A stretch of 64,000 nt of DNA from Trinickia mobilis (GCF_017315705.1 NZ_JAFLRF010000007.1:214872-278871), one strand, 5' to 3'. Positions 54,007-63,700 are shown, counted from the first letter of the stretch. Translations and numbers: made by a program. Notes: a model not told the origin generated them from the letters alone.

Positions 54007-55638
54007 TTACTGCAGGAATGCGGCGTGTTTCGCGGTCGACTTCGCTGCTTGGTGCGACGCGCCCGAAGCATGACGGCGCTGCGCCGGCAATGCCTTCGTC
54101 ATCAGCGCATGGGCCGGGTGCGTCACTGCACCCTCGATTACCCGGAACACCGACACCGCTTCCTGCAACCACTGCGCCTGCTGATTCATCGACTGCGCCG
54201 CAGCCGATGCCTGTTCGACCAGCGCCGCGTTCTGTTGCGTGACGTCGTCCAACTGACTCACCGCGCGGTTGACCTGGTCGATCCCCGCGCTTTGCTCTTC
54301 CGACGCAGCCGAGATTTCCTTCACGATGCCCGTGACGCGCGTCACCGCTTCCACGACTTCGCCGATCGTGCTGCCCGCGTCGGCAACCAGTTGCGAGCCG
54401 ATGTCCACGCGCGACACCGACTCGTCGATCAGCGCCTTGATTTCCTTCGCCGCGGTGCCACTGCGTTGCGCGAGCGAGCGCACCTCGGCTGCGACCACCG
54501 CGAACCCTCGCCCCTGTTCGCCTGCGCGCGCGGCTTCGACCGCCGCATTGAGCGCGAGAATGTTGGTCTGGAACGCAATCCCTTCGATCACGCTGATAAT
54601 TTCCGCGACCTTGGACGAGCTTTCAGAAATTCCCTGCATCGTCTCGACCACCTGACTGACCTCCGCGCCGCCGCGCTGAGCGATGCCCGACGCGCGCTCG
54701 GCCAGCGACGCGGCTTGCCGCGCGTTTTCCGCGTTCTGGCGCACCGTTCCGGCCAGCTGTTCCATGCTCGACGCGGTTTCCTCAAGCGAGGCCGCCTGTT
54801 CCTCGGTGCGCTGTGACAGATCACTGTTTCCCGCCGCGATCTCGTGCGTGCCGGTGCTGATCGCTTCCGCCGAATGCTTGATGCGGTGGATGATCGTGGT
54901 CAGATGCTGCTTCATGTCGCGCATCGCGGACAGCAGGTTTTCCTCATTGCCTGCCGGCGTTTCGACTGTGATGGTCAGGTCACCGCGCGCGATCTGCTTG
55001 CACAGATGCGCGGCATAGTCGGGCTCACCGCCGAGCGCCCGCTGAATCGAGCGAGACAGCACGATGACCCAGCCCAGCACAATCACAAGCACGGCAACCA
55101 GAATCGCGATCACGGTGAAAACCGAGCGCTGACTAGCGCTTTCGGCCCGTTCGTTGCTCTGCTCGCTGAGCGTGCTGACATCGTTGATCAGCGACTGTAG
55201 TGAAGCCTGCAGCGGCTGGAATTGCGAGTGATACAGCGCCGTCACCTGGTCGTTGGCGGCCTTCGGATCGGTTGCGGACAGCCTGATGATTTGCTGCGAT
55301 TGTTGCTCGTATGCCTCCCATCCGGTGACCACCTGGTTGAAGTGATCACGGTGTGCCTGACTCGCGAAAATCGGGCCGATGGTATTCCGCCATTTGCCGA
55401 CGTTCTGCTCCGAATCCGCAAATACCTTTTGGGTGTCGGCTGAGGTCGGATCGAGCTCCAGCGTCGCCAGGAGGCTGGCCTTAATTTCGGTCAGGCCTCG
55501 CAGCTCGACGTCACGTCTTTGTACGTCGTGCTCTGCGTGGCTGACTACGCTGAATCCCAGAAACGTCGTGATGATCCCGCCGGAGATCGCGATAAACGTT
55601 ACGACCATTAATGCCCGAAGCTTCTGTTTGACTGTCAT
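54007..55638 (-). CDS. Methyl-accepting chemotaxis protein
   Basis: A 543-residue transmembrane chemoreceptor. It has two membrane segments (about 10-32 and 188-210) bracketing a four-helix-type periplasmic ligand domain of about 155 residues, then a HAMP region (ARGDLTITVETPAGNEENLL) and a long coiled-coil signalling domain. The hairpin tip is VIEGIAFQTNILALNAAVEA with ARAGEQGRGFAVVAAEVRSL, which binds CheA/CheW. The tail AKHAAFLQ lacks an obvious CheR/CheB pentapeptide. AGGGG precedes the ATG at 55638. No other chemotaxis genes are nearby. It is read towards the acetyltransferase gene. Confidence 0.92.
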   Translation of the reverse strand: MTVKQKLRALMVVTFIAISGGIITTFLGFSVVSHAEHDVQRRDVELRGLTEIKASLLATLELDPTSADTQKVFADSEQNVGKWRNTIGPIFASQAHRDHFNQVVTGWEAYEQQSQQIIRLSATDPKAANDQVTALYHSQFQPLQASLQSLINDVSTLSEQSNERAESASQRSVFTVIAILVAVLVIVLGWVIVLSRSIQRALGGEPDYAAHLCKQIARGDLTITVETPAGNEENLLSAMRDMKQHLTTIIHRIKHSAEAISTGTHEIAAGNSDLSQRTEEQAASLEETASSMEQLAGTVRQNAENARQAASLAERASGIAQRGGAEVSQVVETMQGISESSSKVAEIISVIEGIAFQTNILALNAAVEAARAGEQGRGFAVVAAEVRSLAQRSGTAAKEIKALIDESVSRVDIGSQLVADAGSTIGEVVEAVTRVTGIVKEISAASEEQSAGIDQVNRAVSQLDDVTQQNAALVEQASAAAQSMNQQAQWLQEAVSVFRVIEGAVTHPAHALMTKALPAQRRHASGASHQAAKSTAKHAAFLQ

Positions 55639-56013
55639 TATTAACCCCTTGTTGCGTGTTTGGTCTGCGCCCCGTCGTCTACTGAGCCTTGAGCCCGGCC
55701 CGGCCCTCAAGGGACTGAGGGAGTGATGCGCGACTCCTCAGACAATATGGTCCGTTCAGAAAACTAACAGAACCTCACCCGGTTGTCACCGGCATTCGTG
55801 CCGCTTACCATGTTTTGTAAATGCGTTGCATTCGTCGCTCAATCCACCGATGTCAGTGTCCGCAATGCAGCGCAGACCCAAGCTCATCACTGCGTTTTGG
55901 AAACAGGTTGAGTTGCCGAACTGATGTCATTTAATTACGTAGAGCTCAGTAATACGGCCCAATGGTTTTCCATCAATTCTTCGCAAAAACCCCGTCATCA
56001 TGTGCATGGAGGA
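55639..56013. other. 375-base gap between the chemoreceptor and regulator copy 3
   Basis: AT-richer than the core genome, with no gene recognised. It holds the promoter region of the chemoreceptor gene and the 3' flank of copy 3, neither with a convincing element by eye. Confidence 0.45.
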
Positions 56014-57477
56014 TCAACGGCCTGAGCGTTTGAGCGTTTCCGAAGGAACCTCGTTGTATTGGTTTTTATAGTCCATCGCCAGGGAGGACCGGTGCCGCAC
56101 TCCCCATCTGCTTGCGGCTTGTTGCACCCCTTCCTCCGAATGCTTTTCCTCGCCTTGGAGTTCCGCACGAATGCGTTCCATCCGACGCTGCCGAATCACA
56201 TCCCTTGGCGTTGCACCAAGGCAACTCTTGAATACGTTCTGCAACGCTCGAATAGTCACGCCGATCTCTATTGCAATTTCTTTGACAGACAAATCGCTTC
56301 GCTCGAGATTTTCAAGTATGTAGCGATATGCTCGCCGATATTTTGCAGGCAATCTCGCTGCTACGTCGTCAAGCACTTCCTCTCGCTGACCGGTACGGTA
56401 AAGATATGAGACGGCCCTCGATGACTCGCGAAGGCATTGCATAGCCGATAACGCGTAGCGGCTGTAAAGCAGCATCGCGTCGTAGTGTCTGCCCTCCGCT
56501 TGGCGAGTCTTCGCAAGGCAATACAAATACTCGAGCTGACCATGGTCGGGTGCATGGCGATTCTCCGCCGAAAGCGCAGACAGCACGATTTCGGCGATGT
56601 GCGGCGCTCCGCCAGCAATGCTCGCGAGTGCTATTTCCTCGCGCGCAAACTTCTGATAGGGAACCAATCCGTTGACCGTCGCCCAACGCAGGTGTGCCGT
56701 CAGGTCGTTCATCGCCTTGTGCTCGCCACCGGCAAGTTTGTGTAGTGCAGTCAAGTAGTGGATACGCGAACGCAGAATGGGGGATTTGACTGTCGCCAGC
56801 AAAGCGGTCAATAGCCTTCCGTCACCCACGTCGGTTCCGTTCGACAGTCCTAGCTCTCTCGAGATTTCAGACCTCCAGTAGACGTGGTCTGACAACTGCG
56901 GCCTAGAGCGCAATGCCCGCTGCACAGCAATATCCGCTTGCAGCGTGTGAACGATCTCGAACCAGTCGTCCGTAGATTCAATCTCAGCAATCGACGTTTC
57001 TAGCGTGGAGAGCATCATCTGAAGCGCATGTTCGGAAGCACGCAAGTTTCCGAGTTGAAACTGCACACACATGACGCCAAACATCGCTTCCAGACGACGC
57101 CGAGGGTCGATGCCATGCTCGTCCGTCAACCGGGAAAAGCATGCCATCGCCGTCGCGAAACGATAGCGGAAGAAGGCTTGCCAACCGGTGTTTCGCGTTG
57201 ACGCCACGTGCACGTCGTGTTTTCCGGTTCGGATCATCTTTTGCGACGTACGATAGGATTCCTCTGCGTTTGCATGACAACCCAGTGCAACCTGGAGATC
57301 GGCCCGGAGCTGCCACCAGGACGCTGCGTGCAGTTCGTCGTCGAGGCTCTCGGCGATTCGGCTCATCTGATATGCAAATGAGGAAACATGTCCCTCCCTC
57401 AGAATATCCCAGAGCCCATTCGGTAACGACGGCAAGGCTAGTGCAGAAGCAAGTGGAAAGTAGATGATAGAGAACAT
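56014..57477 (-). CDS. AraC-type regulator (HrpB/HrpX-like), copy 3, near-identical inverted paralog of copy 1
   Basis: A 487-residue protein with the same domains as copy 1: an N-terminal repeat region (WWQLRADLQVALGCHANAEE, NTGWQAFFRYRFATAMACF) and a C-terminal AraC domain (LSVKEIAIEIGVTIRALQNV, FKSCLGATPRDVIRQRRMER, AASRWGVRHRSSLAMDY). It differs from copy 1 mainly in the first 300 residues, while long stretches of the last 200 are identical in DNA as well as protein. It points towards copy 1 from the other side of a 5.7-kb segment. AAGGCGG before the ATG matches AGGGCGG before copy 1. Confidence 0.82.
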   Translation of the reverse strand: MFSIIYFPLASALALPSLPNGLWDILREGHVSSFAYQMSRIAESLDDELHAASWWQLRADLQVALGCHANAEESYRTSQKMIRTGKHDVHVASTRNTGWQAFFRYRFATAMACFSRLTDEHGIDPRRRLEAMFGVMCVQFQLGNLRASEHALQMMLSTLETSIAEIESTDDWFEIVHTLQADIAVQRALRSRPQLSDHVYWRSEISRELGLSNGTDVGDGRLLTALLATVKSPILRSRIHYLTALHKLAGGEHKAMNDLTAHLRWATVNGLVPYQKFAREEIALASIAGGAPHIAEIVLSALSAENRHAPDHGQLEYLYCLAKTRQAEGRHYDAMLLYSRYALSAMQCLRESSRAVSYLYRTGQREEVLDDVAARLPAKYRRAYRYILENLERSDLSVKEIAIEIGVTIRALQNVFKSCLGATPRDVIRQRRMERIRAELQGEEKHSEEGVQQAASRWGVRHRSSLAMDYKNQYNEVPSETLKRSGR

Positions 57478-57960
57478 GCGTACCGCCTTACCTTTCTGTC
57501 ACGCTTGTGTCGATTTACGTTAAAGCAGCATCTGCTATAGGTATTGTCACGTTTGGTGGTTCGTCGGGCTTTGATCTCATGGAGGCGTGGTTTAAAAAGC
57601 GGTATTGAGGAGGATCGGTTATACGCTTCAAGATCACGCTGAGGATGCGCAGAACAGTTCGCGCGCTCTCCGTCCGGAGGCCTAAATTTACGCTAGGTAG
57701 CTTTCGCTGTTACATGGCCCAGGCCGAGGTGTTAGGGGCGGACTCATGTTGGGAACTGCCGACACCGCAATTGAAATGTCTCGAGCTTGCAATTCAACAA
57801 CCCTCATTTGCTTTTTACGTTTTTTACGCGGTGCAATTGCAGCGTCTCGCTATGGTGGGAGTGTCGGCCGCGAGGAAATTATTAAACGCGAAAAGGCGAT
57901 AACGAAAGCGAAGAATGATGGTTGATAGGCGAACCGCGCCGCCACTACAAGGCGGCACTC
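57478..57960. other. About 480-base gap upstream of regulator copy 3
   Basis: The left part is the leader and promoter region of copy 3. An 85-codon plus-strand ORF at 57645-57902 shows no family and no ribosome binding site. The 18-base string at 57888-57905 is shared, inverted, with the DNA upstream of copy 1. No complete element was seen. Confidence 0.45.
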
Positions 57961-57961
57961 G

Positions 57962-58118
57962 ATGCGATCCCTATCGGACATCGAGCAGTACCGGTTTGCA
58001 GTGCCAAGAAATGTTTGTCTTTGGCTTGCTGTAGAGGCGGATCATTCGAGTGTGCATCGCCGGGTGATCAAACTCGTGCCGCTGTTCGAAAAAGCGTTTC
58101 GCAAACGCAAACGCCCGG
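57962..58118 (+). pseudogene. IS6-family transposase remnant
   Basis: The frame includes ADHSSVHRRVIKLVPLFEKA followed by FRKRKRPVSK. This matches the IS6 (IS26-like) signature DHSTxxRWVIKxxPLxEKAFRKxKRPV just before the first catalytic Asp. The upstream helix-turn-helix region is shortened and the DDE core is missing. From 58119 to 58295 there is only a short minus-strand fragment (NIALAGAAFAHIGFAVVPNL) that I cannot assign. Confidence 0.7.
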
Positions 58119-58295
58119 TTAGCAAGCATTTCCGCTGCGCGCGCATCATCCTGTCCCGGATCGAGATTGACGTTAGCTCCGGCGCCGCTGGCCGGCATCC
58201 AGCATTGACGGAAGATTCGGCACAACGGCAAAGCCGATATGCGCGAAAGCCGCCCCCGCCAAAGCGATATTACGGTCGCATGGTGTTGAGAGTGC

Positions 58296-59897
58296 TCACA
58301 GGAATATTTCCTTCTTCCCGTACAGGCGTTCCGATTCGATTCCGACATCCCGGCAGGCAGCCACGAAGCGGTTCGATTCGATGATAGGCGACGACTCCTC
58401 GGTATACAAAACTGTAGTTAGGAAACCCAACCACGGTTCTTGTCCCATGGCATATACGTACGCCTTCTTGCAGCGAAAAACAGTCGTGATATCAAACGCC
58501 TCCTTGCTGTTGCTGCCGCTGAGACGCCGTGTCTGGTCCATTTTCCGGGGTAAAGACTGGCGAAGCAGCGGTCCGTATAGCCACGATACCGGCGCCCCAT
58601 CACACTCCATGCCGATGAAAGCGATGTCCACATCACCCAGTTGAGCGTGCAGCAGACGATAAAGCTCCGTGTCCAAATTCTTCGAGTCAGCGAGAAACAA
58701 GGCCGAGCGCCCAGCCACCCGCACGTGATAACCCAGCTTGGCAGAAATTCCAAGGTCGCCATGCTCACCAAAGAACGGCAGCCCGGTGATGCAATGACTC
58801 CCGGAGCCGATCGATTCCAACTCATCGAGCTCAACCACTTTTGCGAAACCGACCGCACCTAGCAGGCGCTTTGTCGACGGATTGAGCAGCGTACCGCCGG
58901 ACGCTCGTGGAACAACGATCGTTCCGATACGTTGGCGCAACTGCAGGAGAAATTCCAGGCAGGTGTGGTCCTGATGGTCGTGCGTAAGCAGCACATAGTC
59001 GATGTGCTGCGGCAGATCATCGATAGTGAACCGATCACCCATCCCAACACCCTCGTACCGATAGCTCATCGTGGGATCGATCAAGATAGACACGTCAGCT
59101 GTCTGAATCAGCACGCACGCGTGACCGAAGTAACGAATACGCACCCCGGTGCCCTGCATTTCCGTGGCGTCTCCAACTGGCGGCGTCTCGGTGAACAGTT
59201 CTAGAAAGCGTGACCTTTTCGCTCCCTGCAGACTAAAGTCGGCGGCAAGATCCTCGGCGATAACCGGTTCGGTGCGAGCGCCGAAAAGCCTGTCAATCAG
59301 TGTGGAACTGAACGGGACGTTAAGCCCGACATGCTGCTCCTCTTCTAGCCGGGGTGTCGAGAGAATGAACCCTCGGTTATCGGAAACCACCGTTGACAGC
59401 AGGAGACTCTGATGCCGTTCGTCGTAATGCCCGTACGGTCCGTACAAAAGCGACTCGACAAAGCGAAGGAAGGGGTGATTGTTATCGTCGTAAACGATTT
59501 CCACCCGCCCGCGCAACGGGGCGGGCAATTCCTTGTAGAGATTTTCGACCGAATAGCCGACCGCATTCGCGTCGATGAGACGATTCGCTTCTCGAATGGA
59601 CCGACCGAGCTCGATGTACTTGCTGAGACCGGCATTGGTGTCGGCCAACAGCCGTTCGATGGCCGGCACGTAGGTTGGATCGAGGTCCATGAAGGGGCCA
59701 CCGCGTAACGCCGGGTTTCTCGCCGCATCAGCGTGGAGCTCCGGTGAATCGATGAACGACTCCATTAAAGGAATCTGGGAGCTCACCACATGCTGCGAAG
59801 CCGTGTGCGGTGATATCAGGTGCGTCCATACGTACCAGCTATTGAATAGCGGCTCGCAGAGGACGTTAGATCTCAGGTACTTTCTCGGAAGAGCCAT
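58296..59897 (-). CDS. CmlA-type diiron beta-hydroxylase for NRPS-bound amino acids
   Basis: A 533-residue enzyme. The N-terminal domain has NVLCEPLFNSWYVWTHLISP and the NPALRGGPFMDL pattern of the CmlA N-terminal family. The C-terminal metallo-beta-lactamase fold holds the HxHxDH site LLTHDHQDHTCLEF with first His at residue 306, Glu378 in FFGEHGDL and Asp404 in LFLADSKN. These sit one residue after the CmlA ligands as I remember them (His305, Glu377, Asp403). CmlA hydroxylates the beta-carbon of an aminoacyl group on a carrier protein. It follows the type II thioesterase and NRPS genes on the same strand. The start MALPRKYL has GGTGA upstream, and an alternative ATG is at 59909. Confidence 0.8.
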   Translation of the reverse strand: MALPRKYLRSNVLCEPLFNSWYVWTHLISPHTASQHVVSSQIPLMESFIDSPELHADAARNPALRGGPFMDLDPTYVPAIERLLADTNAGLSKYIELGRSIREANRLIDANAVGYSVENLYKELPAPLRGRVEIVYDDNNHPFLRFVESLLYGPYGHYDERHQSLLLSTVVSDNRGFILSTPRLEEEQHVGLNVPFSSTLIDRLFGARTEPVIAEDLAADFSLQGAKRSRFLELFTETPPVGDATEMQGTGVRIRYFGHACVLIQTADVSILIDPTMSYRYEGVGMGDRFTIDDLPQHIDYVLLTHDHQDHTCLEFLLQLRQRIGTIVVPRASGGTLLNPSTKRLLGAVGFAKVVELDELESIGSGSHCITGLPFFGEHGDLGISAKLGYHVRVAGRSALFLADSKNLDTELYRLLHAQLGDVDIAFIGMECDGAPVSWLYGPLLRQSLPRKMDQTRRLSGSNSKEAFDITTVFRCKKAYVYAMGQEPWLGFLTTVLYTEESSPIIESNRFVAACRDVGIESERLYGKKEIFL

Positions 59898-59997
59898 AAA
59901 TGTCACCATTTTCGTTTGGACTGCCCCCAATCCCGAAGAATTAAGGGGGAGCCTGCGGTTGTCAAGGTAGTTGACGTGTCACTTCATGCAAACTGCT

Positions 59998-60777
59998 TCA
60001 GTTCGTCTGGCTCCGCTCGAGATTCTCGTTAAAAGCAAGCGACTTCAATTCGCCGACTACCGAATCGACAATGGCTCTTTCGTTTGAGTTGATGAAAAAG
60101 TGCCCTCCCGAAAACACCGTACTCGAAAACGAGCCCGTGGTCAGTAGGCGCCACGCGTCCACCTCTTGCTTCGGAGTGCGGTCGTCTTCACTTCCGTACA
60201 ACACGGAGACAGGAACGCGCAGCAAATTGGGTCGCTGCAGGCGATATCTTTCGCACATCGCAAAGTCTGCCCTGAGCACGGGCATCATGTAATCCATCAG
60301 TTCCCGGTTTTCGAGCACCTCGACCGGCGTGCCGTCGAGCTCCCGCAAGCGGTCGATAAACGCGTCGTCCGGAAGGTCGCTCATGGGCGGCCGGTTCGGC
60401 GGCAGATAAGGCGCGCGGGCGCCGGATACGAACAGCATCTGCAGTTGCTTTCTTCCAAACGCCTCGAGCCTGCATGCGACTTCGTACGCGATGAGGGCTC
60501 CCATGCTATGTCCGAACAGCGCGAACGGATGATCGGTATATGGGTACAAAGCCGATGCCAGTTCGTCGGCGAGCGCCGGCAGGGAGCTGGGCGCCGGCTC
60601 ATTGCGAAGCCGGCCGCGGCCGGGCAGCTCGATCGCACACATGTGCAGCCAACCGGGCGCATGCTGCGACCAGTTGCGATAGATGATCGAGCTTCCGCCC
60701 GCGTACGGGAAACAAAACAGGCGCAGCGCATTCCGCGTATCAGCGTTTTGCGTCGACCAAACTAAACGTCCTTGCAT
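59998..60777 (-). CDS. Type II thioesterase of a nonribosomal peptide cluster
   Basis: A 259-residue alpha/beta hydrolase that frees mis-primed or stalled carrier proteins. The N-terminal RLFCFPYAGGSSIIYRNW is typical. The nucleophile elbow is GHSMGALIAYEVACRLE (about residue 89), the Asp is in YGSEDDRTP and the His is in FSGGHFFI. It starts four bases after the NRPS stop codon, so it is translationally coupled to the NRPS. It lies about 100 bases upstream of the CmlA-like gene, all on one strand and likely one transcript. Confidence 0.92.
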   Translation of the reverse strand: MQGRLVWSTQNADTRNALRLFCFPYAGGSSIIYRNWSQHAPGWLHMCAIELPGRGRLRNEPAPSSLPALADELASALYPYTDHPFALFGHSMGALIAYEVACRLEAFGRKQLQMLFVSGARAPYLPPNRPPMSDLPDDAFIDRLRELDGTPVEVLENRELMDYMMPVLRADFAMCERYRLQRPNLLRVPVSVLYGSEDDRTPKQEVDAWRLLTTGSFSSTVFSGGHFFINSNERAIVDSVVGELKSLAFNENLERSQTN

Positions 60778-60781
60778 GTGT

Positions 60782-63700
60782 TCACTTCGCGGAATGGTGC
60801 TTGTTGAGTTCAGAACGATTCGGATTCAGCATGCGCTCGTCCGACAGATCGGCCCGCATCTTTGTGGCGACGACTGGGCCGATATGCAACATGGCGTCGC
60901 GCTCGACCATTTCAGCGTGTCTTGTCGATATCACGTGCGCATCTAATTTTCCGGCCAGATAAGGCGTCCAGCGGTCCCCCGCGTTCGAGCTTTTGTTGTT
61001 GAGCCCAGCAACGAAAAGTGTCATTTCGCCGTGCAGGCTTGCCGAAGGTTTGAAATCCTTCGCGATGTCAAACATATGGATCCTCATATCGATATAGGTC
61101 GGCAGAAACTTTTCGACAGCAGACTGATCGTCATCGCCCAATAAGCCGCGCTTCTTGAGAAACTGGGCCACGGCCGGGTAGTCGAGATGCTCTCCAAGCG
61201 ATTCGATTTCGCTGTCTTCGCAACCCATCGTCGAGAGGAAGTACTCGAGCTTTCCGCGCTGCTTGCGGTGGATCGCCGACGAGGATCCGGGATACGCGTC
61301 GAGGATTGCCACCAGTCCCACGGTTTCGCCGGCCGCTTCGACTTGCGCTGCGGTCTCGAATGCGACGATGCCTCCGAACGACCATCCGAGGATGAAGTAG
61401 GGGCCGATCGGCTGGATTTCACGCATCAAAGCCCAATTGACCTCCGCCATGTCGGACAAAGAAGCCGAGGCAGCTTCCGGATTCGTATAGTCCAGTGACG
61501 GCAGGGCATACACGGGATGGCCAGAAGGAACGTGCGCCAGCAGATCCGCGTAGCACCCGGTCATACCTGCGTTTGGCGGCACGCAGAAAAGGGGAGCCTG
61601 ACGCCCCTCTTGTCGCAAAGCGACGAGCTTCGCGGCGTGCTCGTGCTCGTGCTCGGGCAACGTGTGTGTCGCCTTTTGCTGCTGGAGCAGTGCGGCCATT
61701 TGCGCGAGCGTCGGCGCCTCGAACAGCGCCAACAGCGGCAACTCGATCGACAGGTGCTTCCGCAGCTGACTGATCACGCGCGTCGCCAAGAGCGAATGCC
61801 CGCCCAGGTCGAAGAAGTTGTCCTCGCGACCCACGCGCTCCACGCCCAGCACCTGCTCCCAGATCTGCGCGATCAGCGTCTCCGTCTCCCCATGCGGCGC
61901 CTCGTCAGCACGGCTCTTCCACTCGGGTGCCGGCAGCGCCTGTCGGTCCAGCTTGCCGTTGGGCGTCAGCGGCAACGCCGCCAGCTCCACGATCGCCGCC
62001 GGCACCATGTACTCCGGCAACTCCCGGCCCAGCTCGTGGCGCAGCGCCTGCGGATCCAGCAACGTGCCTTCCTGACCCACCACGTAACCCACAAGGCGAC
62101 GCTCGCCCGGCTGGTCCTCGCGCACCAGCACCACCGCCTGCGCGATGCCGGGCTGACGCGTGAGCGCCGTCTCGATCTCGCCCAGCTCGATGCGGAACCC
62201 CCGCAGCTTGACCTGATCGTCGGCCCGGCCCAGGAAATCCAGCACGCCTTCCGGGCGCCACTTCGCCACGTCCCCCGTGCGGTACATCCGGCTGCCCGGC
62301 GCGCCGAACGGGTTCGCCACGAAGCGCTCGGCCGTCAGCTCCGCCCGGCCCAGATAGCCGCGCGCGAGCCCCGCCCCCGCGATATACAGCTCGCCCGCCA
62401 CACCCACCGGCACCGGCTCCAGCCGCTCGTCAAGCACATACACCTGCATGTTGCTGATCGGCCGCCCAATCGAAGCAGCGTGGTTCGACGCGTCGATTCG
62501 ACCTGAGGTCGCGACAACCGATGTTTCCGTCAGACCGTAGTTGTTGACCAGGTCGAATGTGGTTGCGTTCGACGGTATATGTCTGAGTGTGTCCCCGCCG
62601 GTCAACAACGTCTGCAACCCGGCCGGAGCGGACCGGCTCGCAAGCGCGAGTTCCGCAATCGGTGTCGGTAGGAAGGTGATTGCGATGTCTTGCTTCGCCC
62701 ACCACTCGACAAGTGCGTCTGCATTGCCTCGATGCTGCGACGGCAACAGGTGCAGGGAAGCACCGACACAAAGCGTTGGCCAGATTTCCCACGTGGCTGC
62801 GTCGAAGCCGAGTCCGGCCAGACTCGATGTCGCGTGCTCCGCGCGCAGATGGAAAGCATTAATGTGCCAGCGGATCAGATTGGCGAGGCCGATGTTCGGA
62901 ACGATCACCCCCTTGGGCCGTCCGGTCGAACCCGAGGTGTAGATCACATAGGCCGGGTGCAGCGCGTTCAGGCCCACTTCCTCTCGCGTCAAGTTGTGCG
63001 CATCACGCGTGTGCAGCAACGCCTGCGTCATCGCCTCGTCCAGCCTCAGCAACGCCGTGCCCGCCGGCAGCACCTGCGCCGCCGACCCGTCGCTCACCAC
63101 GCACACCGGCTGCGCATCCTCCAGCATGTACGCCAGCCGCTCGGCCGGGTAGCCCGGATCCAGCGGCACATACGCCCCGCCCGCCTTCAGGATCCCCAGC
63201 AGCCCCACCACCATCTCCAGCGAGCGCTCCACGCAGATCCCCACCAGCGTCTCCGCGCCCACCCCTCGCGCCCTCAGCTCCCGCGCCAGCCGGTTCGATC
63301 TCTCGTTAAGCTCGCCGTAGCTCAGCGACTCGCCCTCGTACACCACCGCCACCGCTTCCGGCGCCCTCTCCACCTGCGCCTCGAACAGCTCCACCAGCGT
63401 CTGCTCCGCTACCTCGTCCGCCGTCTCGTTCCAGCCCCTGAGCACCTGCTCGCGCTCCCGCGCCGACAGAATGTCGATGCCCCACACCGGCTGATCCGCA
63501 TCGGCCACCACCGCCTCCAGCAGCCGCCCGTACTGCGCCGCAAACCGCTCCATGCTCGACGCCTCGAACAGGTCCATCGCGTACTCCAGGGTCCCTCTCA
63601 GACCCTGATCCGTCTCCGTCAGCAACAGCGTCAAGTCGAACTTCGCCGTGCTCCCCCCCGACCCCACCGGGCTCAACCGCAGCCCCGGCAACTCCAGTGC

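Noticed and set aside
48700..60000. HrpII/PIP boxes (TTCG-N16-TTCG) upstream of regulators, the acetyltransferase, the chemoreceptor, CmlA-like and thioesterase genes
   Set aside because: I checked the upstream regions by eye and saw no copy with the right spacing.
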